Below are positions 1 through 8,023 of a DNA stretch of 64,000 nt, piece by piece. The DNA comes from Candidatus Methanoperedens sp. (GTDB taxonomy: Archaea > Halobacteriota > Methanosarcinia > Methanosarcinales > Methanoperedenaceae). The stretch is from positions 1 through 64,000 of the forward strand of contig JAPZAS010000029.1 of NCBI GenBank assembly GCA_027460525.1, read 5' to 3'. The notes under the pieces were generated by a model that worked only from the letters and a program-made list of their open reading frames with translations, was not told where the DNA came from and did not search any database. A program made the position numbers and the translations under genes. How positions within the stretch are numbered: the first letter of the stretch is position 1; every line of letters begins with the position of its first letter.

Positions 1-14
1 GGGCGCAACCCTTG

Positions 15-74
15 ACGTATGGCTTCGCCATACGTGGGTACTGCGTAAACCGAAGTCTCGGTTTATGAACGCAG
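15..74. repeat. Two adjacent intergenic hairpins
   Basis: Two palindromes precede the first gene. Positions 15-23 pair perfectly with 27-35 over nine base pairs around a three-base loop (ttc). Positions 46-53 pair with 58-65 around the loop agtc, and this stem can extend through ctgcg at 41-45 with cgcag at 70-74. They could be an upstream terminator or a dispersed hairpin repeat. No gene is visible in 1-98. Confidence 0.5.
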
Positions 75-98
75 ATTTGTAAATCGGGTATTGTTTCG

Positions 99-1220
99 AT
101 GGAAATTCTTGATACCTCTGCCCATACCAAAGAAGAATCTGTCAGGCTTCTCTCAAAAGAGCTGGGAAAAAACCCTATTTTAATATTGACAGGGCCGCAG
201 GGAGGGGGAAAAACGACCCTGGCTATCCAGATGCTCACGGGGAACGTGGGAGCAATGTTTGAAGGGAGAGCGCGCTCAGCCCAGCCTGTTGTTCTTATAA
301 GAAAAGACTTTGTTGAGAAAATGAAAGGGGAGCTATATGAGAAAAGAAAGCTTCCCATCTTTGAAGAGGATGAGCCCGTATTTGTCGAAGTTTCGGTGTA
401 TGACCAGGTAAAATTGCTGGTCGAGAACATATTCGATGTAATGGAACTGGGAGAGCCTGAATTGATAAGGCAGATTACCCTTCTGACAAAAAAACTTGGC
501 GCGGTTCCGAAAGGGATTGAACTTATAGCCAGCGATGAAGAGCTTGTAAAAAGAAGACTGTCGCGGCACCTCGACGCAAAGGAACGGCTATCATTGCTCC
601 TGGAAAAAGAAAAAAAGTACGGGATAGAATCAAATCTTCTGGGCATTCAGGGAGCGAAGATCACGGATATTATTAACCGAGATGGAGTGGCTGATTATTC
701 GGATGACCAGATTTCAAGAACGATAAAGGATTTTGACAGGATAATCCCGACAAAAGGATTGACCATAAAAGACTGCCTGCAAAAAATGATTGAAATTTCA
801 AATAACGAGAATAAAGAGAGCGGTTTTCTCGTACTTCATACGGACGAACGGGAAAAAATCATAAGCGACCTTGTGGTGGGAAAGCAGACAAATTCTTTAA
901 TCGGCGTGACGCTTCTTGAGATTTACGTGGGCTTCCGGCAGAACAGGGCGTTATATCGCGCTTATAAACATGAAAAAGAAGGAAGGCTTGAGATCATCCA
1001 CTCCTATACCCCCACTCTGCAGGAACTTGAGTTCATGGCAAGTCCCTGGACTATGCCTACAGAATTCCCCATAATGTCCTCTGCGGATGTCGCAGCAGCG
1101 GAGCGGTTCGATGTCATGGTGTCCGTGGTCGAGTCTGATGGGACGGTGGAATCATCGAGTAAAAAGAGGAAGAAAGAACTTGAGGGGATTGTTTCGGGGA
1201 TAGTTGGGGTTGGGGAATAA
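99..1220 (+). CDS. P-loop NTPase of unknown function
   Basis: A 373-residue soluble protein. A Walker A motif, GPQGGGKTT, lies at residues 32-40 after a short N-terminal segment, so the N-terminal half is a nucleotide-binding P-loop domain. The middle is rich in Lys and Glu and probably helical (roughly residues 95-240). No transmembrane segment or signal peptide is visible. The C-terminus ends in a basic KKRKKE stretch and a Gly/Val tail. I recognise no specific family beyond the P-loop class. It stands alone, 146 bases upstream of a secreted protein in the same direction. No clear Shine-Dalgarno sequence precedes the ATG, so translation may be leaderless or the start may differ. Reality of the gene is likely; function is unknown. 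Confidence 0.8.
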   Translation: MEILDTSAHTKEESVRLLSKELGKNPILILTGPQGGGKTTLAIQMLTGNVGAMFEGRARSAQPVVLIRKDFVEKMKGELYEKRKLPIFEEDEPVFVEVSVYDQVKLLVENIFDVMELGEPELIRQITLLTKKLGAVPKGIELIASDEELVKRRLSRHLDAKERLSLLLEKEKKYGIESNLLGIQGAKITDIINRDGVADYSDDQISRTIKDFDRIIPTKGLTIKDCLQKMIEISNNENKESGFLVLHTDEREKIISDLVVGKQTNSLIGVTLLEIYVGFRQNRALYRAYKHEKEGRLEIIHSYTPTLQELEFMASPWTMPTEFPIMSSADVAAAERFDVMVSVVESDGTVESSSKKRKKELEGIVSGIVGVGE

Positions 1221-1366
1221 TACGCGTGGAGCGAGATTGCATAGATAAAGGCTAATTTATACTGATTATTTCGCAAGATTCTTATACTTTCGAGGTTTAA
1301 GCACTCTGGCGGTATAGTTTTCATGCTCAAAAAATGGGCATCAAAGTCCATGGATTGGTGGTAAGA

Positions 1367-3532
1367 ATGTTCGAGAATAAAAAGTGCAGAGGGCGTGCCC
1401 TCGGGATTGCGGTGGGAATAACGGCGCTTGTGTTGCTGATGGTGGGCGGGGTGTCGGCAAGCGCAGGTTGGTTCATCAACGACACTGCAACAGGCGGGGA
1501 CTGCACCTCTATTGGTACATGGAATGCTGCATCGAAGACCTGCACGCTGACAACTGATTTAACCGGAACAATAGAGATAGATAGCGACGGCATAACCCTT
1601 AGCGGCAATGGTCATACGATAACAGGAAGCTCTACAGGGAACGGGATTTATCTTTCAGGAAGAAACGGCGTCACGATAAAGAATACGAATGTCAGGAACT
1701 TTTCCCACGGCATCTATCTGGACTCTTCCAACAACAACACGCTGAACGGCAACAATGCCTCGAACAACACCTACGGCATAACTCTGTACTCTTCCAGCAA
1801 TAACACGCTGAGCGGCAACAATGTCTCGAACAACGCCGCTGGCATCGCTCTGTCCATTTTTAACAGCAACAACACGCTGAGCGGCAACAATGTCTCGAAC
1901 AACTACGACTACGGCATCATTCTGGACCATTCCAGCAACAACACGCTGAGCGGCAACAATGCCAATTCGAACAACTACAACGGCATATATCTGTCCGGTT
2001 CCAACAGCAACATGCTGAGTGGCAACAATGCCAATTCGAACACCTACAACGGCATATATCTGTCCATTTTTAACAGCAACAACACGCTGAGCGGCAACAA
2101 TGCCAATTCGAACACCTACAACGGCATCTATCTGTCCTCATCCAGCAACAACACGCTGAGCGGCAACAAAGCTAACTCTAACAACGACTACGGCATCTAT
2201 CTGCTCTCTTCCAGCAACAACAACATTTATAACAACGCTTTCAACAACACCAACAATTTTGGTCTTGGAACCGTAGAAAGCAACATCTGGAACACCGCCA
2301 AAACCTCCGGCACGAACATAGTCGGCGGCTCCTATCTCGGCGGCAACTTCTGGGCTTATCCGAACGGCACAGGCTATAGCAAGACCTGCACTGATAACAA
2401 TGGCGATGGGATATGCGACTCAACATACACGCTTGATGGAAGCAATATCGATTATCTGCCACTTGCATACAAGTTCACTTCAACGTCCACCGCCAACGTC
2501 AGCATCTTAGATTTCTCTTTCCAGCCGCAAACCATAAATGTAGCCGCAGGAACTACAGTCACCTGGACTCATCTGGGCTCGGCAACTCATACAGTCACCA
2601 GCGATACCGGACTATTCGATTCAAGCTTTCTTTCTCATGGTCAGACGTTTTCCCGAACCTTCAATGATGCTGGAAATTATGATTATCATTGCAGCATTCA
2701 TCTTTCCATGACAGGAAGAGTAGCCGTTTCCTCTCCGGCTGTCACACCAACCCCCACTCCAACTCCTACGCCAACCCCTGCTCCAACACCTACACCCGTG
2801 CCATTACTGGTATCCTCCATAACCCCGAACAGCAGGAATGCGCAGGTAGGCACGCCAGTCACGATATTCATGTCAGTGATTAATGGCGGAACAGCCAGCG
2901 CGACAGGCGTGAGGGTAGCACAGGCATCCGGTTTGCCTGTAACTGTAACCTACCAGCAGTGGAACGGCACTGCGTTCACAGGTTCGCCGAACACACCTGT
3001 GGACATGCCTGCAGGCGTCTTAGCTAACTTTGTGCTGACCATTAATGCAACACAAGCTTTCAGCACTTCATCGCTGACATTCAATGTATCTGGCACCAAT
3101 GCAGCAGCAGCTCCTATAAGTGGAGTTAACACTCTGACCATCTCAGCAAGTACAGTGCCCAGTGCGGATGTTATCATGATGTCCACGTCATTAGCTGTAA
3201 GTACAGCAGTTAATACACCTGCTGTGTTTGCAGTAGCGACAGCAAACGTTGGGGGAGCCAATGCAACCGGGGTAAGCTTGGTCTTGAGCGTGCCGGCTTC
3301 GATAAGCGGATTATCTTATCAGATAAATGAAACCTATCCTGCGAACGGTACTATCAAAGGTCCGGCAACAGGATTGACCATTAACGTGGGCGCTACTCCG
3401 ACCTTTGCAGTGTTCCTGACACCAACAGCAGCAATAGCCAACGACCCTGCAAACAACAGGATTACGCTTCAACTGGTAGATGGCAGCGGCAAAATAATAG
3501 GAGCACAGTCAGTGGCTGTATCGACTACATAG
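1367..3532 (+). CDS. Secreted beta-helix protein with cupredoxin domain
   Basis: A surface protein. I chose the ATG at 1367, which follows GGTGG and opens directly into a signal peptide (basic MFENKKCRGR, a hydrophobic stretch, then SASAG). The open frame itself begins at 1334, and the numbers below count from there. Residues about 80-330 are imperfect Asn-rich repeats of the pattern NNTLSGNN..GIYLS, typical of NosD/parallel beta-helix (PbH1) proteins. Residues about 387-465 form a plastocyanin-like cupredoxin with a full type-1 copper ligand set: His419, Cys453, His456 and Met459. A Pro-Thr linker follows, then about 250 residues of beta-rich, CARDB-like domains. No C-terminal membrane anchor is evident. 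The copper site suggests extracellular electron transfer or copper binding; this is inference, and the partner is unknown. Confidence 0.9.
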   Translation: MFENKKCRGRALGIAVGITALVLLMVGGVSASAGWFINDTATGGDCTSIGTWNAASKTCTLTTDLTGTIEIDSDGITLSGNGHTITGSSTGNGIYLSGRNGVTIKNTNVRNFSHGIYLDSSNNNTLNGNNASNNTYGITLYSSSNNTLSGNNVSNNAAGIALSIFNSNNTLSGNNVSNNYDYGIILDHSSNNTLSGNNANSNNYNGIYLSGSNSNMLSGNNANSNTYNGIYLSIFNSNNTLSGNNANSNTYNGIYLSSSSNNTLSGNKANSNNDYGIYLLSSSNNNIYNNAFNNTNNFGLGTVESNIWNTAKTSGTNIVGGSYLGGNFWAYPNGTGYSKTCTDNNGDGICDSTYTLDGSNIDYLPLAYKFTSTSTANVSILDFSFQPQTINVAAGTTVTWTHLGSATHTVTSDTGLFDSSFLSHGQTFSRTFNDAGNYDYHCSIHLSMTGRVAVSSPAVTPTPTPTPTPTPAPTPTPVPLLVSSITPNSRNAQVGTPVTIFMSVINGGTASATGVRVAQASGLPVTVTYQQWNGTAFTGSPNTPVDMPAGVLANFVLTINATQAFSTSSLTFNVSGTNAAAAPISGVNTLTISASTVPSADVIMMSTSLAVSTAVNTPAVFAVATANVGGANATGVSLVLSVPASISGLSYQINETYPANGTIKGPATGLTINVGATPTFAVFLTPTAAIANDPANNRITLQLVDGSGKIIGAQSVAVSTT

Positions 3533-3563
3533 GAAAAACACTTCGTTCCTCTCGAATTTCAGT

Positions 3564-3651
3564 GCATCTGGAAAGGAACAAGAGTCAAAGAAAGCAGTCC
3601 CAGAATGAAAGCAAGAATCCCCAGAGCCATCCTGCCTTTTCCAAGCGGCAC
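3564..3651 (-). repeat. Duplicated 3' end of the site-2 protease gene (far copy)
   Basis: These 88 bases match 9824-9911 with three substitutions and no gap. The copy there is the 3' end of the intact M50 protease gene. This one still carries a TGA stop (3560-3562) in the corresponding frame, but it is fused out of frame to an S-layer remnant. Beyond 3651 the similarity fades, with one codon missing relative to the intact gene. Both copies have the same orientation and bracket the 3.65-9.82 kb island. Confidence 0.9.
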
Positions 3652-4190
3652 GTTGTTAAGGGGTTTCTATTTCTGCAGCAGGTGTAGAGTTTAACCCCAT
3701 CTTTGCTAAGAGAGAACCATACCTGTCTTGGGGAAGCTTTGGCATCAATGGAGTTGGCTGTCAATGTCCATCCATCTCCAACATCCCCGGATTTGCGCAC
3801 AGCCAGTATTTTCTTATCAGATGACGCATTGCCCTGCTCGATCACAATCCTTGAAAATTTCTTTGCATTGCCTTTGACTGCAACATATGGCCGGCCCATC
3901 CAGCCCACGACGTCATATTCTCCGGACCCGTCGTATGGAAGGAGTGATCCACCGAATGCTATGAGTATCTCAGTAGAAGTATGTCCGTTTTCCACTACTT
4001 TTAAGGTCATGCTTGCTTTGGTAGTATCCGTACCACAATTGATTTTCCTGTATAATCCCTGCCGATCAGGGTTGCTATATTCAGCGTCTAGGTCTTCAAT
4101 CAGATTTAATGTCATACCAGAATCCAGGGAAATTTGAGGCATTCCATGTCATGGGGTCCGTGGCGGCTCTCCAGGAACATTCGCGGTAGT
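3600..4190 (-). pseudogene. Decayed S-layer (Methanosarcina-type) domain
   Basis: An open frame from 4142 down to 3585 reads like the repeated domain of Methanosarcinales S-layer proteins (PF07752): stretches such as SGMTLNLIEDLDAEY and RQVWFSLSKDGVKLYTC fit that family. The domain's usual opening is also present, but in another frame: just upstream the sequence encodes TWNASNFPGFWYDIKSD and then hits a stop. A frameshift therefore splits the domain near 4095-4120. At its C-terminus the frame runs out of register into the duplicated protease 3' end, so it is truncated there too. There is no signal peptide and no second S-layer domain. It is a gene fragment, not a working S-layer protein. Confidence 0.75.
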
Positions 4191-4220
4191 GATTGGATTA
4201 ACAAAAACTTAATTAAGCGA

Positions 4221-4230
4221 TACTTATATC
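4221..4230 (+). promoter_or_regulatory. TATA box of the ABC transporter operon
   Basis: The sequence tacttatatc lies 13-22 bases before the ATG at 4243. At normal archaeal spacing, transcription would begin at or just after the start codon region, implying a leaderless or nearly leaderless mRNA. No Shine-Dalgarno sequence is seen before this ATG, which agrees. Confidence 0.5.
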
Positions 4231-4242
4231 TAACTGGATTAG

Positions 4243-5154
4243 ATGATTGTATTAAATAATCTTACAAAAACTTTCACGAGAAAATCCTTTCTGGGAAAGA
4301 AGGAAAAAATTGTTGCAGTTGACCACTTAAACCTGAATATAAATAAGGGAGAAATTTTTGGTCTTATAGGACCAAATGGTGCAGGTAAAACCACAACCAT
4401 AAAAATACTTTCAACACTCATTCTACCCGATGAAGGCACTGTGACTGTTAATGGCTATAATGTTAAAAAAGATGCGGAAAAAGTTAGAGAAAATATTGGT
4501 GTTCTTGCAGGCGAATTTACAAGGGCTCTATATTGGCGTTTGTCGGGGAGACAAAATCTAGAATTTTTTGCGAATCTGAGGAATATGCGGAATATAGATA
4601 AGAGAATTGATGAACTTTTAGAGATGTTCGACCTGAAAGATTATGAAAATGATCTCATTATGAAATATTCCACAGGAATGAAGCATAAGCTTGCCCTTGC
4701 AGTCGCATTATTAAATGATCCCCCAATACTATTCCTAGATGAACCACTGAGCGGCATCGACCCTGTGACAACGTTTCAATTAAAAAACATGATAAAAAAC
4801 AAATTCAGGGATAAAACAGTTATCTGGACATCACATAACTTGTATGAGATTGAGGAAATGTGTCATAGAATAGCGTTGATAAATAAAGGGAAGATTGTTT
4901 TGGAGGGACAGCCAGAAGAATTGAAAAAAAAAATATGGGAGTATGAAAAGATTGCCGTGCGGTCAAATAATGCAAGTGCATTCTCCTCATTAGGAGAAAT
5001 AGAGGGAGATCTTGTCATGATAAAAACAAAGAATATCACAGCCACATTTTTAAATATTATGGAGGTTGCAAAAAATAATAACATTAAGATCAATGAGATA
5101 AAAACCCTGAAACCAAGTCTTGAGGAAATATTCATGGCTGGTTTAAAAAAATGA
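4243..5154 (+). CDS. ABC transporter ATP-binding protein
   Basis: A 303-residue ATPase of the ABC-2 (drug, antibiotic or polysaccharide export) type. Walker A is GPNGAGKTT at residues 43-51. The signature region (YSTGMKHKLALAVALL) is near residue 141, and Walker B with the catalytic Glu (ILFLDEPLSGID) follows at about 160. The switch His is in WTSHNLYEIEEM. It carries the C-terminal extension usual for this subfamily. It overlaps the permease gene by four bases, so the two are translationally coupled and form one exporter. It points towards, and converges with, the radical SAM/peptide operon. Export of the modified peptide is an attractive but unproven role; self-immunity is another. Confidence 0.93.
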   Translation: MIVLNNLTKTFTRKSFLGKKEKIVAVDHLNLNINKGEIFGLIGPNGAGKTTTIKILSTLILPDEGTVTVNGYNVKKDAEKVRENIGVLAGEFTRALYWRLSGRQNLEFFANLRNMRNIDKRIDELLEMFDLKDYENDLIMKYSTGMKHKLALAVALLNDPPILFLDEPLSGIDPVTTFQLKNMIKNKFRDKTVIWTSHNLYEIEEMCHRIALINKGKIVLEGQPEELKKKIWEYEKIAVRSNNASAFSSLGEIEGDLVMIKTKNITATFLNIMEVAKNNNIKINEIKTLKPSLEEIFMAGLKK

Positions 5155-5966
5155 CAGATAAAATAAGGACCATAAGCACGTTCATAAAACGAGACTTCAT
5201 GATTTTGTCTACCTATGGATTGGCAATCACCAGCATGGTTCTTTCAACTATTTTTAACCTTTTTTATCTTGCACTTTTCGGTAGCATGTTTAAAGAAAAC
5301 AATCCCTCAGGTATAGCCATGTACGGTGGGGGTTTTATTTCATATATGCTTGTAGGCTCAATTGGTTGGAGTTTCCTATGGAGTATAGTAAATGCCACAT
5401 CCAGCGCACTGAGCGACGAGATGAAAATGGGAACACTGGAATCTATAATGCAGACGAAGACTAGTATAACTACTCTTATTATTGCATATACACTATCAGG
5501 TTGCATTTTTGGTGCTATTTCCACAGGAATCATTTTCGCAGCAGGTTATTTCTTTTTTGGAATTGTAGCTTATAGTGATGCAAACATTTATACTCTCGTC
5601 ATATTTTTCCTGTCAATACTTCTTATGATAGGTTTTGGAATGATATTTGGCGGGTTGACACTTTGGATGAAAGATATAGGTCAAACAGTCCCATTAATTC
5701 AAACCATTGTGATGTTTTTTAGTGGTGTATATTTCCCTATAACCGTTTTGCCAGAATTCTTTCAACCTGTAGCAAAATATATTCCATTTTATTATTCTAT
5801 TGAAGGATTAAGAATATCACTCGTGCCAACTATACAGGCTATAGAAATCATGAAATATATATGGATACTGTCTGGATTATCAATATTATTTTTCTTCGTA
5901 GGTCTTTATATTTTACATAAGGGACTAAATAAGGCAAAGAAGGATGGGAGTTTGGCATTCTACTGA
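5151..5966 (+). CDS. ABC-2 type transporter permease
   Basis: A 271-residue integral membrane protein with about six hydrophobic segments. Examples are the runs around residues 20-45, 60-85, 107-135, 140-165, 175-195 and 235-260. Its layout matches ABC-2 permeases: a cytoplasmic N-terminus, and a GGLTLWMKD segment before the penultimate membrane helices. It overlaps the upstream ATPase gene by four bases. It ends 18 bases from the convergent TraB-family gene. Codon use is AT-rich, like the rest of the island and unlike the mevalonate operon beyond 9.8 kb. The substrate cannot be read from the sequence. Confidence 0.9.
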   Translation: MTDKIRTISTFIKRDFMILSTYGLAITSMVLSTIFNLFYLALFGSMFKENNPSGIAMYGGGFISYMLVGSIGWSFLWSIVNATSSALSDEMKMGTLESIMQTKTSITTLIIAYTLSGCIFGAISTGIIFAAGYFFFGIVAYSDANIYTLVIFFLSILLMIGFGMIFGGLTLWMKDIGQTVPLIQTIVMFFSGVYFPITVLPEFFQPVAKYIPFYYSIEGLRISLVPTIQAIEIMKYIWILSGLSILFFFVGLYILHKGLNKAKKDGSLAFY

Positions 5967-5984
5967 AAAAATTTAGTTGTGAGT

Positions 5985-6701
5985 TCAGTAGTGGCATATA
6001 TTTCTTAGATTATCCAGTTTAATGATCTCTAGATCAAAATCCATTAATGCTTTGCAAATTCCTTCAACATGGGCGTTGCCTATAATCACTGCCATGTTGC
6101 TATTCTCCTTATAAATTCCTCTAATTTTTTCTGCCATATACAGATTTCTCTCATCTATTAAAATTTGTTTGAGGACAGGATAATTTCTAGCAAATATTTC
6201 TTCGTATCCTTCTTTTTCACATTCCTTCCTTTTCTTTTCGACCCCTGCTCTATCCAGCAATGATCCTCGCAAACATCCCAAAAAAAGGTTTATTCTCTCT
6301 TTAAGTGACATTCTCTTTCCTATAAGTTCTGCAACAGCAGACCTATCCATGTCTATCGGAAAAATTTTTGCACCGATTTCCGTTGCAACACGAATTGCTG
6401 TTTTAAATTCTTCACCAATATTAAAATATCTTGTTTTTTTTGCACTGGTTATTTGGTAGGCAGCAAGACTTGTTTCAATTCTTAAACCTCTTCTTAAATA
6501 TATGTTTTCTTTCATTTTTTTACGAAAGTAATAACGTTCCTCTTCTTTGGAGGTTTTACCTAGTAAAGTATTATACCCTAACTCATCCAGTTCCACGCAT
6601 ACAGTGGAGGGCATTCTTTCCACGATTACTTGTCTTAATTTTTCATTTAAATCTTCAACATGCCGGACGCATACAACGGTAATCATAACAACTTTTTTCA
6701 C
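5985..6701 (-). CDS. TraB/PrgY-family protein (putative peptide-processing or immunity protein)
   Basis: A 238-residue protein resembling the TraB/PrgY/Tiki superfamily. The N-terminus has VRHVEDLNEKL, then a segment rich in Val ending VCVELDELGYN, which corresponds to the family's conserved His and the E-L-D region. A second His-containing motif, GNAHVEGI, is near residue 220, and a central IGAKIFPIDMDR also fits the family. The usual GTAH opening is altered. Family members include PrgY/TraB, which shut down self-made peptide pheromones, and Tiki-like metalloproteases. It is the last gene of the operon: its ATG overlaps the stop of the upstream radical SAM gene by four bases. That position suggests leader removal, peptide turnover or immunity. 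No membrane segment is evident. The role is inference. Confidence 0.75.
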   Translation of the reverse strand: MKKVVMITVVCVRHVEDLNEKLRQVIVERMPSTVCVELDELGYNTLLGKTSKEEERYYFRKKMKENIYLRRGLRIETSLAAYQITSAKKTRYFNIGEEFKTAIRVATEIGAKIFPIDMDRSAVAELIGKRMSLKERINLFLGCLRGSLLDRAGVEKKRKECEKEGYEEIFARNYPVLKQILIDERNLYMAEKIRGIYKENSNMAVIIGNAHVEGICKALMDFDLEIIKLDNLRNICHY

Positions 6702-8023
6702 TTGAACGGATTTTTATATGCCTCAGGTAGTTTTTCCCATTGAATGGCCCATGGGCAGTTATCCATATTTTTCGATTTTACAAACGCTGCTGCATGACAG
6801 GCTGTACAAATATGAAAATTTTGACATTCACCACACATTTCTTTATTAGGACACTTTAATTGATAGAAAAAATCAATAAGAGGAGACATGTATATTTGCT
6901 TTAGATCCGTTTTAAAGATATTACCTATTGAATACTCAAAAGCAAGGCATATCTTTACATTTCCGTAAACATCTATTGCTATCATATTATATCCTGCACC
7001 ACAGTTCTTCCTTTCGTCAGACAAAGTCACTTCAGTTTCAAAACTCTCGAACCAGGGCTTTACATAGAAATTTTCGTCTGTATACTTTTTACTTAACTCA
7101 ATCAACATTGCATTTGCTTTATTCTTCTGCTCTTTTGTTAATTCAAGGTTTTTACCTTCGGCTCTTCCTGCCGAAATCGTCATACCCACTTTAAGTCTTC
7201 TTACACCACTTTTTTTAGCAACCTTTATTACATCTTCAATTTCCATAAGATTCTTAGGATTTAATGTCATTGTGAAGCTGACGGGTATATGTGGGGAAAG
7301 AAGTTTTGCAGATTTTACCGCTCTCTCCCATGATCCTTTTACCCCTCTTATGGAGTCATGTGTTTCAAGTTTTCCATCTAAACTTATACTTGCAGTAAAT
7401 TTACAGCATCCACTTTTGGAAATATCCACTATTTCGCTTGTTAACTTGCTGTCTATATTATATCCGTTCGTTGATATGTCAACAACCAAGAACTTTTGAG
7501 AGCAGAATTTCAAGATTTTAAGAAAGTCTTTGCGAACAAAGGGATCACCTCCAGTGAGCACAATCTTTCTCGTACCATTATCATAAACAGAATTTAGAAT
7601 TTTTAATATTTCCACAGTGGAAAGGACTTCCTCCAGATTTTTTCCGGCATTTACATAACAATGTTTGCACATTAAATCACATCTTTGCGTAAGTGTCAAA
7701 GAAACATCCACAGGCACAAAATATTCTCTGCTACCTAATATGGTTCCATGACTCTCTGGAGATATATTATGAAAAACCACATGTCCTTTTTTTTCGCTTT
7801 CTCGCAAAAATTTAGCTACAAGACCATAAACCTTAGAAAGATGATCATCATGCCTCTGGGCAAGTATCTTAGAAATTTCGTCAATATTATGTTTTCCATC
7901 ACATAATTCTAATATTTCTGCACCAATGGGGTTAAGATAACAATGAGGTGTATCCAATTTCCAGATTATACTCTCCTTAGGAGAAAGGTTTAGGGTGGTA
8001 TCTTCACTTAGTGTGGGGTACAT
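6698..8023 (-). CDS. PqqD-radical SAM-SPASM peptide maturase (second enzyme)
   Basis: A 441-residue enzyme. I chose the ATG at 8023 because GGAAAG sits 8-13 bases upstream; a longer start at 8041 is possible. Residues 1-90 resemble a PqqD-like RiPP recognition element (NPIGAEILELCDGKHNIDEI). The radical SAM cluster motif is C115-x3-C119-x2-C122, with a GGDPF segment after it. The C-terminus is a Cys-rich SPASM/twitch domain starting at CGAGYN and including CPNKEMCGECQNFHICTAC, for auxiliary iron-sulfur clusters. Enzymes of this layout install thioether or C-C crosslinks in peptides (AlbA, PqqE and relatives). It overlaps the upstream paralogue and the downstream TraB gene, so all three are coupled. 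It is a homologue, not a copy, of the first enzyme; the two may act on different residues. Confidence 0.92.
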   Translation of the reverse strand: MYPTLSEDTTLNLSPKESIIWKLDTPHCYLNPIGAEILELCDGKHNIDEISKILAQRHDDHLSKVYGLVAKFLRESEKKGHVVFHNISPESHGTILGSREYFVPVDVSLTLTQRCDLMCKHCYVNAGKNLEEVLSTVEILKILNSVYDNGTRKIVLTGGDPFVRKDFLKILKFCSQKFLVVDISTNGYNIDSKLTSEIVDISKSGCCKFTASISLDGKLETHDSIRGVKGSWERAVKSAKLLSPHIPVSFTMTLNPKNLMEIEDVIKVAKKSGVRRLKVGMTISAGRAEGKNLELTKEQKNKANAMLIELSKKYTDENFYVKPWFESFETEVTLSDERKNCGAGYNMIAIDVYGNVKICLAFEYSIGNIFKTDLKQIYMSPLIDFFYQLKCPNKEMCGECQNFHICTACHAAAFVKSKNMDNCPWAIQWEKLPEAYKNPFK

